A stretch of DNA of 64,000 nucleotides from Bacillota bacterium. GTDB taxonomy: Bacteria > Bacillota > Clostridia > Acetivibrionales > DSM-1351. The stretch covers positions 1-64,000 of the forward strand of contig JAEYHZ010000004.1 of assembly GCA_023409265.1 (NCBI GenBank), given 5' to 3'. Positions 42,513 to 50,794 of the stretch are shown here, piece after piece. The notes beneath the pieces were generated by a model. The model saw nothing but the letters and a program-made list of their open reading frames with translations. It searched no databases and was not told where the DNA came from. A program made the position numbers and the translations under genes. Position 1 is the stretch's first letter. Each line of letters starts with the position of its first letter.

Positions 42513-42610
42513 CCTCTATTAACAATGTTCAATACGTTTTTGAGTGGCGAATTTGCCCTGCGGCTGCGTTGAAGCCGCTTGTGAGGCGTGTTGTACATTG
42601 TCAATAGAGG
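42513..42610. repeat. long stem-loop in the LytR_C-rsfS spacer
   Basis: CCTCTATTAACAATGT (42513-42528) pairs with ACATTGTCAATAGAGG (42595-42610), 15 of 16 pairs. Inside, GCGGCT-gcgttga-AGCCGC (42560-42578) forms a second stem. There is no U-tract. It looks like a palindromic repeat insertion or RNA processing site. Confidence 0.6.
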
Positions 42611-42659
42611 GTAAGCGTAGTAGAAATAAAAAATATAGCTTAGGATGAGGTGCAAACAT

Positions 42660-43001
42660 TTGGAGTCAAAAAAATTGGTTGAGAAGATCGTATCATTAAT
42701 GGAAGAAAAGAAGGCAAGGGATATAAGTACAATTGATATTGAAAACATAACAGAAATTGCCGACTATTTTGTAATATGCAGCGGAACCTCTACTACTCAT
42801 ATTAAATCAATTGCAGATGAATTGGAGTTTAAACTGGGTGAAATGGGACTCAACGCATTGCATAAGGAAGGCTATGCTACAGCGAGATGGATACTGTTGG
42901 ATTATGCAGACGTTGTAATCCATGTTTTCCATCAGGAGGACAGAGGCTTTTATAATTTAGAAAGGCTATGGTCAGATGGGGTATTGACTAATATTAGATA
43001 G
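42660..43001 (+). CDS. rsfS: ribosomal silencing factor RsfS
   Basis: 113 residues. RsfS binds ribosomal protein uL14 and blocks subunit joining in starvation. ADYFVICSGTSTTHIKSIAD and EGYATARWILLDYADVVIHVF are the family core. TTG 42660 is taken as start because GATGAGGTG lies seven bases upstream; ATG 42645 would precede that site. Three bases separate it from the MATE gene. Confidence 0.94.
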   Translation: MESKKLVEKIVSLMEEKKARDISTIDIENITEIADYFVICSGTSTTHIKSIADELEFKLGEMGLNALHKEGYATARWILLDYADVVIHVFHQEDRGFYNLERLWSDGVLTNIR

Positions 43002-43004
43002 AGA

Positions 43005-44363
43005 ATGATTATAGATGAAAATAATATAACGGGTAGTATTTTTAAGGTAGCTGTTCCAGCTGTTGTGGAACAGCTACTAATTATGATTGTAGGGGTTGTA
43101 TCACTGGCGTTTGTGGGCCATCTCAGCAATGAAGCAGTAACGGCAGTTGGTTTAATAAATTCGCTTTTTGGTTTTATACAGGTGTTTTTTGTAGCGTTGT
43201 CAACTGGATGCACAGTCATTATTGCCAGACTAATAGGTGAAGGTGATATTCAAAAGGCAAAGGCAGCAATCAAAGAATGTGTATTAATAGGATTTGCAGC
43301 CTCAACACTCCTGACCATAATCTTAATAGTTTTTGCACGACCCATTATTTCTACTTTTTTCAATGGTGCAGAAAAGCAGGTAATCAATATAGCTACAAGC
43401 TATTTCAAAATTACTTTAATCACACTGCCCTTAATGTTTTCCAACATAATTATAAGTGGATCATTAAGAGGTTCCGGCGATACAAAAACTCCTATGTTAA
43501 TTGCAAATGTGGTAAATATATTGAACATTGCTTTAAGTTATGTTTTAATATATGGGGTTAGTATTGGTAGTTTGACAATTGAAAAAAAGGGTATTGCCGG
43601 TGCGGCTATTGCTGTTTGTATAGCCAGAGGAGTGGGCGGAATTCTGAGTTTGTTTGTTGTTCTGAATAAATCCGTTGCACTATCCTTCAGCTTGAAGGGT
43701 AAGCTGTCAATTGATTTTCAATTGCTTAAAAGAATACTGCATGTGGGTGTACCGGCTTCACTGGAACAGTTAATCATGCAGGGCGGCTTCCTGATGCTTC
43801 AGGTAGTCATTTCCCGTATGGGGACTGAAGCCTCTACGGTGTATCAGATTGTTATGTCAATTAATTCCATGTGTTTTGTACCGGTTTTCGGTTTTGGAAT
43901 AGCAGCAACCACAATGGTTGGACAGAGTCTGGGAGCAAAAAGAATTGATCTTGCCAAAAAAAGCGGATGGAAAACTATTAAAATCTGTCTTATTATAACT
44001 GTAGTTCTTTCAAGTCTGCTGTTTATTTTTGCAGGAAGTTTGATAAGAATATATACTGATGACAAGGTTATTATTGGAATAGGAACAGGAGCAATAAGAT
44101 TTTTCAGTTTTTCACAGCCCTTTGTTTCAATAGTTACAGTTGTGTCCAATGCATTACGAGGTGCAGGAGACATTGTATATGTCATGCTGACCAGTTTTGT
44201 CGGTATATGGTGCTTTAGAATTTTTGTTACTTTTATATTGAATTATAAATTTCAAACTGGAATAACTGCTGCATGGATTGCCCTGTTTTTTGATTTCGCC
44301 ATAAGGTCAGCAATGTATCTTGTGAGATTCAGGCGCGGCAGATGGGCGAGTATTTCAATTTAA
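43005..44363 (+). CDS. MATE family efflux transporter
   Basis: 452 residues with about twelve membrane helices in two related halves (AVPAVVEQLLIMIVGVVSLAFVGHLS and HVGVPASLEQLIMQGGFLMLQVVISRMG). GSLRGSGDTKTPM and NALRGAGDIVYVM are the matching loop motifs. It exports cationic drugs or metabolites using Na+ or H+. It follows rsfS after three bases with a poor ribosome site, suggesting coupled translation. Confidence 0.92.
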   Translation: MIIDENNITGSIFKVAVPAVVEQLLIMIVGVVSLAFVGHLSNEAVTAVGLINSLFGFIQVFFVALSTGCTVIIARLIGEGDIQKAKAAIKECVLIGFAASTLLTIILIVFARPIISTFFNGAEKQVINIATSYFKITLITLPLMFSNIIISGSLRGSGDTKTPMLIANVVNILNIALSYVLIYGVSIGSLTIEKKGIAGAAIAVCIARGVGGILSLFVVLNKSVALSFSLKGKLSIDFQLLKRILHVGVPASLEQLIMQGGFLMLQVVISRMGTEASTVYQIVMSINSMCFVPVFGFGIAATTMVGQSLGAKRIDLAKKSGWKTIKICLIITVVLSSLLFIFAGSLIRIYTDDKVIIGIGTGAIRFFSFSQPFVSIVTVVSNALRGAGDIVYVMLTSFVGIWCFRIFVTFILNYKFQTGITAAWIALFFDFAIRSAMYLVRFRRGRWASISI

Positions 44364-44393
44364 TAACATACAGAAAAATTAGCAAGGCGATAA

Positions 44394-44614
44394 ATGGGGT
44401 AATTGATTTACCTTATGCCGGAAATGGAGACAGTCTGAAAGAATTTAAAAAATTCTGAAAGACATGCCCATGTGCCTATTTTTTAGGCATTGTTAATGTG
44501 AAAATAAGGATATTAAATTAAACTAAAAAATTAATGGCACGGGCGATGAATTCGATTTTATCCCATTTCTGGTATGGGGTAATTGATTTACCCCATGCCG
44601 GAAATGGAGATAAA
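44394..44614 (+). promoter_or_regulatory. duplicated hairpin leader masking the ABC-F ribosome site
   Basis: A 37-base sequence at 44394-44430 recurs at 44574-44610, exactly 180 bases on, with two differences. In the second copy CCATTTCTGGTATGGGGTAA (44563-44582) pairs with TTACCCCATGCCGGAAATGG (44588-44607), a 20-bp stem (two G-U) with loop TTGAT; the 3' arm overlaps the ribosome site GGAAATGGAGA. The same 5' arm can instead pair with 44408-44427 of the first copy (20 pairs, four G-U). A promoter-like TTGTTA-17-TTAAAT (44490-44518) lies between the copies. Confidence 0.7.
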
Positions 44615-46231
44615 ATGATTAGTGCAAATGGTGTTTCCCTGAGATATGGGGGAAGAGCTTTATTCGAAAATGTTAACATCAAATTTACAAAGGGCAATTG
44701 CTATGGCCTTATCGGCGCAAATGGATCCGGTAAGTCAACCTTTCTAAAAATTCTTTCAGGTGAGATCGAGCCAAGCAAGGGAGATGTAACCGTAACTCCC
44801 GGTGAAAGACTGGCTGTACTTAAGCAGAACCACTATGAATATGATGAATATGAGGTTCTCAAAACCGTAATTATGGGACACAAGAGACTCATAGAAATAA
44901 TGGAAGAAAAAGAAAAACTATACGCAAAATCTGATTTCACCGAAGAAGAGGGAATCAGACTGTCAGAGCTTGAAGCGGAATTTGCTGAATTAAACGGTTG
45001 GGAAGCAGAATCAGACGCTGCTATACTTCTTAACGGTTTAAATATCGGAGAAGAGTACCACTACAAGCTGATGAAAGACCTTGACGGTACCGAAAAGATA
45101 AGGGTTCTGCTGGCTCAGGCTCTATTTGGGAATCCTGACATTCTGCTCATGGACGAACCGACTAACCACCTTGATGTGGCGTCAATTACCTGGCTTGAAA
45201 ACTTCCTTGCCAACTTTGAAAATATTGTTATCGTTGTTTCACATGACAGACACTTTTTGAATCAGGTTTGTACACAGATTGCTGATATTGACTTTGGAAA
45301 AATACAGTTGTATTTCGGTAACTATGATTTCTGGTACCAGTCAAGCCAATTGGCGCTCCAACAGATGAAGGATGCAAATAAAAAGACTGAAGCCAGAATG
45401 AAAGAACTGCAGGAGTTTATTCAAAGATTCAGTGCAAATGCCTCAAAATCAAAACAGGCAACCTCACGTAAGAAGCTGCTGGATAAATTGACTCTGGAGG
45501 ATATTAAGCCATCCTCAAGAAAGTATCCGTTTGTTGACTTCAAGCCCGACAGGGAGGCAGGAAACGATCTGCTCATGATAAATGGTGTTTCCAAGGAGAT
45601 AGAAGGCGAGCAGCTGTTAAAGGATGTAAATATTATAGTAAATAAGGGTGATAAGATAGCCTTTGTTGGAACTTATGGAAATGCCAAGACCGCATTGTTT
45701 AAAATCCTGATGGGGGAAATGGAAGCCGACAGCGGTGATTTCAAATGGGGAGTAACCACCTCACAATCATATTTCCCAAGAGACAACTCCGAATATTTTG
45801 ACGGTGTTGATTTGAGCCTTGTTGACTGGCTAAGACAGTACTCAAAGGATCAGACCGAAACCTTCTTAAGAGGCTGGCTGGGAAGAATGCTGTTCTCTGG
45901 AGAAGAAGCCCTCAAAAAAGCTTCTGTTCTTTCCGGAGGGGAAAAGGTTCGTTGTATGCTTTCTAAAATGATGCTTTCAGGTGCAAACGTCCTTGTTTTG
46001 GATGAGCCTACAAACCATCTTGACCTGGAATCCATCACAGCGCTGAACAATGGCCTTATCAATTACAAGGGAACAATTCTGTTTACCTCACATGACCATG
46101 AGTTTGTCCAGACAATAGCAAACAGAATTATTGAAATAACTCCAAAGGGCATTATAGACAGACAGATGACTTATGACGAATACCTTGAAAACGAAGATAT
46201 TCAGGCATTAAGAAAAGAAATGTGGTCGTAG
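44615..46231 (+). CDS. ABC-F ATPase, YbiT/YkpA type
   Basis: 538 residues, no membrane segment: two ABC domains with a charged linker. Domain 1 has Walker A GANGSGKST and Walker B LLMDEPTNHLD but a degenerate signature (LDGTEKIRV). Domain 2 has a normal signature (LSGGEKVRC) and Walker B VLDEPTNHLD, but its Walker A reads GTYGNAKT with Ala where Gly is usual. ABC-F proteins act on the ribosome; YbiT/YkpA members are translation factors rather than proven resistance factors. ATG 44615 has GGAG seven bases upstream; an in-frame ATG at 44534 would add 27 residues and has no ribosome site. Confidence 0.9.
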   Translation: MISANGVSLRYGGRALFENVNIKFTKGNCYGLIGANGSGKSTFLKILSGEIEPSKGDVTVTPGERLAVLKQNHYEYDEYEVLKTVIMGHKRLIEIMEEKEKLYAKSDFTEEEGIRLSELEAEFAELNGWEAESDAAILLNGLNIGEEYHYKLMKDLDGTEKIRVLLAQALFGNPDILLMDEPTNHLDVASITWLENFLANFENIVIVVSHDRHFLNQVCTQIADIDFGKIQLYFGNYDFWYQSSQLALQQMKDANKKTEARMKELQEFIQRFSANASKSKQATSRKKLLDKLTLEDIKPSSRKYPFVDFKPDREAGNDLLMINGVSKEIEGEQLLKDVNIIVNKGDKIAFVGTYGNAKTALFKILMGEMEADSGDFKWGVTTSQSYFPRDNSEYFDGVDLSLVDWLRQYSKDQTETFLRGWLGRMLFSGEEALKKASVLSGGEKVRCMLSKMMLSGANVLVLDEPTNHLDLESITALNNGLINYKGTILFTSHDHEFVQTIANRIIEITPKGIIDRQMTYDEYLENEDIQALRKEMWS

Positions 46232-46261
46232 GATTTTTTGTGAGAATCTAATTATAGATGT

Positions 46262-46309
46262 AAAGCTGCAGTCACAACAGCAATTATTAAGTGACTGTGG
46301 CTTTTTTTT
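46262..46309 (+). terminator. terminator of the ABC-F gene
   Basis: AAAGCTGCAGTCAC (46262-46275) pairs with GTGACTGTGGCTTT (46291-46304) with an internal mismatch, followed by T8. Confidence 0.85.
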
Positions 46310-46343
46310 GTTAAATTTCGGATGCAAACGTGTTGAGGATAGA

Positions 46344-46400
46344 AAATTTCTATTAAAGAATTTACTATTTCTTATAATGATAAAACTTTAATAGAAATTT
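46344..46400 (+). promoter_or_regulatory. 15-bp inverted repeat upstream of the PTS promoter
   Basis: AAATTTCTATTAAAG (46344-46358) and CTTTAATAGAAATTT (46386-46400) are perfect inverted repeats 27 bases apart. They lie 25 bases before the -35 box, as expected for an activator or an antiterminator-type target. ATTTACTAT is repeated within and after them. Confidence 0.45.
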
Positions 46401-46424
46401 ACTATCCCGGGTTAATTCTATTAA

Positions 46425-46475
46425 TAGTCAGAAAAAATTACTTTTAGTATAATTTGAATATGAAAAGCGTTTCCA
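46425..46475 (+). promoter_or_regulatory. PTS operon promoter with cre-like site
   Basis: TAGTCA (46425-46430), 17 bases, TATAAT (46448-46453). TGAAAAGCGTTTCCA (46461-46475), just past the start site, resembles a CcpA/LacI-family operator but is one base longer than the cre consensus. The rest of the 450-base spacer up to ptsI shows no gene. Confidence 0.45.
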
Positions 46476-46755
46476 AAAAGCACCGATGGCCTATCTCCAA
46501 TATAAATATTCATAGAAAAATGCAAATATTTAAAAATATACGGATTCCAAATCCTTTATTTCCCATGCTTATAATTGGGATTCGACGGATATGATTTTCG
46601 TTGCATCAATTGAGGCAAATTAATCTGGTCCATAAAGGTATTGGGGTGACTTTGCGTGTCCTAAGTGCTGAAATAGCGGGAGTAATTCACTTGAACAGGA
46701 AGTTGACAGGGCCAACAATGGTTGACCTGGCAAATATACAGACATGGAGGTTAAG

Positions 46756-48471
46756 ATGATTGGAATTGGGGCGGTTGAAGGATTGGCAATGGCTGAAATA
46801 TATGTCATTAAACCTGCTGTTATAAAGACCGAAAAGCATTATGTTGAAGGAAGCGAACAAGAACTCCGACGTTTTCTTGCTGCTAAGGAAACTGCGGCAG
46901 AACAGTTGATAAATATTATGTCTACTACTGCTGAAGAATTAGGAACTGAAAATGCCGAAATTTTTGATTATCAACTGCTCATGCTGGAGGATGAAGACTT
47001 TGTGGACAGGATCAGAAACCTTATCCAGGAAGAGAAAGTCAGTGCCGAATATGCGGTAAGTACAGTAGCGGAAGAATATATTGAATTGTTTAAAAACATT
47101 GACAATGATTATCTCAGGGAGCGGACGTCCGATATCGAAGATCTGGAAGCAAGGCTTTTATCTCTGCTGGATGGCAGTGAGCCAAATACCTTATCGGCTA
47201 TGGACAAGGACGTCATTGTGGCGGCAATAGAGCTGACACCCTCGCAGACAGCCTGTATCAATAAAACCAGAGTTAAAGGAATCATTCTTGAGAAAGGTGG
47301 AGCGTCCTCTCACAGCGTGATTATAGCAAGATCCTTGGGTATTCCTTGCATCGTTGGTATCCCAGATCTCCTGGACCATGCCGCCCAAGGCATAACAGCC
47401 ATCATAAACGGGGCTACCGGTGAAGTATTTTTGTCACCGGAAGAGAGTAAAGTCCAGGAATTTAAGGAGTGTCAAAACCTTATAGAAATAGAGCAACTGG
47501 ATTTAAACAGGTATGTAAATTGTGAAAGCAAAACAACCGACGGATTTCCAGTTAGGGTTTATGCAAATATAACAGGACAAAATGAAGTTTCTCCTCTCAT
47601 CCGGAACGGAGGGGAGGGTGTTGGACTTTTAAGAACGGAATTTATTTACATGACCGGGACAAAGCCCCCATCCGAGGAAATCCAATTTGGTATTTATTCA
47701 GATATTGCAAAGTCATTGGGCGGAAAACCGTTAATAATTCGAACACTGGATGCCGGTGGAGACAAGGCTATTCCCTACCTGAAATTTCCGAAAGAAGATA
47801 ACCCATTTTTAGGCTTCAGGGCAATAAGATACTGTCTTGAAAACAGGGAGCTGTTCAAAGCGCAGATTTCTGCCGCGCTGAGGGCAGGCCAGTATGGCAG
47901 GGTGGAGTTGATGGTCCCTATGATTTCAACGGTGGAAGAGCTGAGAGAGGTAAAAAATATTGTTCTGGAAGTTAAAAATCAACTCAGGCGGGCTGGAACG
48001 GTATTTGATGAAACCGTCAGGCTGGGAATGATGGTTGAAACACCTGCTGCCGCAATGCTGGCAGATAAATTTGCAAAAGAAGTGGACTTCTTCAGCATTG
48101 GCACAAATGACCTGACACAATATCTTTTTGCTGCGGACCGTATGAATGAGAAGGTTGCACATTTGAACTCCTATTATGCTCCGGCCTTGCTGAAAACTGT
48201 CAGTTACGTTTGCCGGTGTGCAAATGAAGCAGGTATTGAAGTGGATATATGCGGGCAGGCCGGTGAAATACCTGAATTGGTACCAGTTTGGATAGGTATG
48301 GGCATAACAAATCTTAGTGTTAGCATTCCGTCTATATTAAAGGTACGCAGATTGATTTGCAGGACCAATCGGGTTGAGGCTGCCGAACTGGTGGATAAGC
48401 TGCTGGATTTGCATACTGCAAAGGAAGTAGAGAATTATTTAATATCCAGGAGGGATGAAAATAAATGGTGA
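46756..48471 (+). CDS. ptsI: PTS enzyme I
   Basis: 571 residues. It takes phosphate from PEP and passes it to HPr. The phospho-His is His186 (GGASSHSVIIARS), PEP-site motifs are GVGLLRTEFIYM, RTLDAGGDK, MVETPAAAMLADKF and FFSIGTNDLTQYLFA, and the acid Cys is Cys499 (DICGQAGE). ATG 46756 follows TGGAGG. It overlaps the HPr gene by seven bases and heads a five-gene PTS operon, an arrangement unlike the usual separate ptsHI. Confidence 0.94.
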   Translation: MIGIGAVEGLAMAEIYVIKPAVIKTEKHYVEGSEQELRRFLAAKETAAEQLINIMSTTAEELGTENAEIFDYQLLMLEDEDFVDRIRNLIQEEKVSAEYAVSTVAEEYIELFKNIDNDYLRERTSDIEDLEARLLSLLDGSEPNTLSAMDKDVIVAAIELTPSQTACINKTRVKGIILEKGGASSHSVIIARSLGIPCIVGIPDLLDHAAQGITAIINGATGEVFLSPEESKVQEFKECQNLIEIEQLDLNRYVNCESKTTDGFPVRVYANITGQNEVSPLIRNGGEGVGLLRTEFIYMTGTKPPSEEIQFGIYSDIAKSLGGKPLIIRTLDAGGDKAIPYLKFPKEDNPFLGFRAIRYCLENRELFKAQISAALRAGQYGRVELMVPMISTVEELREVKNIVLEVKNQLRRAGTVFDETVRLGMMVETPAAAMLADKFAKEVDFFSIGTNDLTQYLFAADRMNEKVAHLNSYYAPALLKTVSYVCRCANEAGIEVDICGQAGEIPELVPVWIGMGITNLSVSIPSILKVRRLICRTNRVEAAELVDKLLDLHTAKEVENYLISRRDENKW

Positions 48472-48731
48472 TCAAAGAATTAACCGTTTTAAATGAATTA
48501 GGTATTCATGCAAGAGTTGCTTCAAAGCTGGTACGCTGCTCAAAGAATTTCAATTGCAGCATAAATGCAAGAAAAGGTGATAAACTGTTCGACCTTAAGA
48601 ATGTACTAGGGGTTATGACCATTAATGCAAAAAATGGAGAGGTCGTATTGATTGAATTTAACGGAAGCGATGAGGAAGCAGCTGCTATAGAAGTTGAAAA
48701 ATTGTTTGCAGATAAATTTGGAGAAAAGTAG
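48465..48731 (+). CDS. HPr-like phosphocarrier lacking Ser46
   Basis: 88 residues. His15 (LGIHARVASKLV) is the phosphorylation site for enzyme I. The site of HPr kinase, Ser46 in Firmicute HPr (LKSIMGV), is Asn46 here (LKNVLGV), so the protein should not serve as CcpA corepressor. HARPA is HARVA. It is translated with ptsI and precedes IIA, suggesting a dedicated transport carrier. Confidence 0.9.
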   Translation: MVIKELTVLNELGIHARVASKLVRCSKNFNCSINARKGDKLFDLKNVLGVMTINAKNGEVVLIEFNGSDEEAAAIEVEKLFADKFGEK

Positions 48732-48740
48732 GAGGAAACG

Positions 48741-49058
48741 ATGGATATTTTAGAAACAGCCATGTCTCTGATTGCCGGAGCGGGAGATTCAAAGAGCTTT
48801 TCAATGGAAGCCATATTGAAGGCTAAGGAAGGAAACTTCAGCGAGGCCAGGGAGCTGATAGAAAAGGCGAAGGAAGCTATGGTTGAAACTCATGATGTAC
48901 AGGTGCAGTTAATAAGAGGTGAGATGACGGGTGAAAAGTCGGAAGTAACTCTACTTATGATTCATGCTCAGGATCATTTAACCTCAGCAATGCTGATACG
49001 GGATATGGCATCTGAGTTCATAGATATATATGAAAAGTTATTTTCGAAGGGAGGGTAA
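48741..49058 (+). CDS. PTS lactose/cellobiose-class IIA component
   Basis: 105 residues, all-helical IIA of the Lac family. The phospho-His is in LLMIHAQDHLTSAML (His75 or His79). It relays phosphate from HPr to IIB. Typical N-terminus LETAMSLIAGAGDSKSFSMEAI. AGGAGGAAACG precedes ATG 48741, nine bases after the HPr stop. Confidence 0.93.
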   Translation: MDILETAMSLIAGAGDSKSFSMEAILKAKEGNFSEARELIEKAKEAMVETHDVQVQLIRGEMTGEKSEVTLLMIHAQDHLTSAMLIRDMASEFIDIYEKLFSKGG

Positions 49059-49061
49059 AGG

Positions 49062-49379
49062 ATGATAGTAATCACGCTGCTGTGCAATCTCGGGATGTCA
49101 ACCAGTATGCTTATTGAAAAAATTGTAAATGCAGGGAAAGCAAAAGGTATAGAAGTAGACGCAGAAGCATTACCGTTTGATAAGGCAGGTGAAAGGTTAA
49201 AAAAGACGGAAATACTCTTGTTGGGTCCTCAGGTCAGATACCTTCTGACCAAGTTTCAAAAGGATTATGGAAATACAATTAAAGTTATTTCCACAATCAA
49301 TATGACGGACTATGCTCTGATGAATGGTGAAAGAATTTTGACACAGGCTCTTGAACAGCTTAAGGAAGCAAATAACTAG
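49062..49379 (+). CDS. PTS lactose/cellobiose-class IIB component
   Basis: 105 residues. The phospho-Cys is Cys8 (VITLLCNLGMSTSMLIEKI). It passes phosphate to the sugar in IIC. Three bases separate it from IIA, with GAAGGGAGGGTAAAGG as ribosome site. Confidence 0.93.
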   Translation: MIVITLLCNLGMSTSMLIEKIVNAGKAKGIEVDAEALPFDKAGERLKKTEILLLGPQVRYLLTKFQKDYGNTIKVISTINMTDYALMNGERILTQALEQLKEANN

Positions 49380-49402
49380 AGTGAAAAGGGGGAAAATTAG
49401 AA

Positions 49403-50716
49403 ATGTATAAAAAAACAAGTTTTATGGAAGAAAAGTTTTTGCCTGTTGCTGCAAAAATCGGTAGCCAAAGGCATCTGCTGGCTCTTCGAGACGGTATCGT
49501 AATGGTGATGCCGCTGCTTATTCTCGGGGCTTTTGCAATGATTATCGGGGAGTTTCCGCTGAAGGCATACACTGATTTCATGGCAAAGGTATTCGGCAGC
49601 GGATGGAATTCCTTTGAGGGAATAATCATGAATGGTACCTACGGAATAGTTGCACTTGTAGCCTGTTTCGGAATATCCAGCTCTCTTGTAAACAGTTACG
49701 GGCTGGATGGGACACCGGCTGGAATGATATCCCTGTCTTCTTTTTTCATAATCAATATTATTTCGAGTTTTAAAGATGGAGAGGCAACTATAGCTGCCTG
49801 GGCAGCCAGCACCTTTACAGCCAATTTTCTGTTTACTGCAATCATAGTTGCTCTTGTCAGCGGTGAAATATACAGGATTCTGGTACAGAAAAATTTTACC
49901 ATCAAACTTCCAAAATCCGTACCTCCGACGGTATCACGTCAGTTTACGGCTCTTCTGCCGGGTATAGTAATTATGCTGTTCTTTCTGATTGTCCGCGGCA
50001 TATTCTCCATAACTCCATGGGGCAACTTCCCAGCATTTGTATCAGCAGTCATTTCAACTCCGCTTAGAGGTTTTGGTACCTCCTATATAGGAACATTAAT
50101 AGCTGTTTTTTCTGAACATTTGCTTTGGTCCCTGGGTCTTCATGGTTCTTCCATAGTTATATTCCCCATTTTTGAACCTATGTGGATAATGAATCTGCAG
50201 GAAAATATCAGCGGTGCTGCAAAACATATTGTTACACAACCTTTTTATGAGAACGGTGTTTGGATAGGCGGTTCAGGAGCAACGCTACCGGTTGTTGTTT
50301 ATATGCTGGTCTTTGCAAAATCAAGGCTTTTGAAACAGGTTGGACGTATTGGAATAGCACCGGGGTTGTTTAATATAAATGAGCCTGTCACTTTTGGATT
50401 GCCAATCGTGTTGAACCCAATTCTGATGATCCCCTTTATTGCTACACCTGCAGTCGTTATGACAATTCAGTACTTCGGCACTTCAATAGGTCTGTTTCCT
50501 TTGTGCAACTACATGGTGCCCTGGACAACGCCATTTCTTATCAGCGGCTTCCTGATGACACAAAGCCTGATGGGCGTTGTAGCGCAAATCATTTCGTTTG
50601 CAGTTGCGTTCCTTTGCTGGCTGCCGTTTATCAGCGCATGGGATAGGAGCAATTACAATCTGGAAATGGAAGAAACAAAAGCTTTAGAAAATGGAAAAGT
50701 TACAGCAAATGCGTAA
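49403..50716 (+). CDS. PTS lactose/cellobiose-class IIC permease
   Basis: 437 residues with about ten membrane helices. FMEEKFLPVAAKIGSQRHLLALRDGIVMVMPLLILGAF at the N-terminus, LLWSLGLHGSS and PGLFNINEPVTFGLPIVLNPILMIPF are IIC hallmarks of the cellobiose/chitobiose family. It imports and phosphorylates a beta-linked disaccharide, probably cellobiose given the cellulolytic context (inference). No phospho-beta-glucosidase is adjacent. It ends the operon. Confidence 0.92.
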   Translation: MYKKTSFMEEKFLPVAAKIGSQRHLLALRDGIVMVMPLLILGAFAMIIGEFPLKAYTDFMAKVFGSGWNSFEGIIMNGTYGIVALVACFGISSSLVNSYGLDGTPAGMISLSSFFIINIISSFKDGEATIAAWAASTFTANFLFTAIIVALVSGEIYRILVQKNFTIKLPKSVPPTVSRQFTALLPGIVIMLFFLIVRGIFSITPWGNFPAFVSAVISTPLRGFGTSYIGTLIAVFSEHLLWSLGLHGSSIVIFPIFEPMWIMNLQENISGAAKHIVTQPFYENGVWIGGSGATLPVVVYMLVFAKSRLLKQVGRIGIAPGLFNINEPVTFGLPIVLNPILMIPFIATPAVVMTIQYFGTSIGLFPLCNYMVPWTTPFLISGFLMTQSLMGVVAQIISFAVAFLCWLPFISAWDRSNYNLEMEETKALENGKVTANA

Positions 50717-50733
50717 ATAAAATATAAAGTGAG

Positions 50734-50772
50734 GCTGTACCTGTAGTTGAATATTAAAAACTTGGGTACAGC
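50734..50772 (+). terminator. weak hairpin after the PTS operon
   Basis: GCTGTACC (50734-50741) pairs with GGTACAGC (50765-50772); the following sequence TCTCTTAAAA is only moderately U-rich, so termination may be partial. Confidence 0.45.
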
Positions 50773-50794
50773 TCTCTTAAAAGGATGAGGATAT

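Noticed and set aside
44534..44614. 27-codon N-terminal extension of the ABC-F protein or a leader peptide
   Set aside because: In frame, but with no ribosome site at 44534 or 44549; the sequence is explained by the RBS-masking hairpin, and the family N-terminus fits ATG 44615.
46461..46475. Canonical CcpA cre site
   Set aside because: One base too long for the consensus; kept only as a cre-like site.
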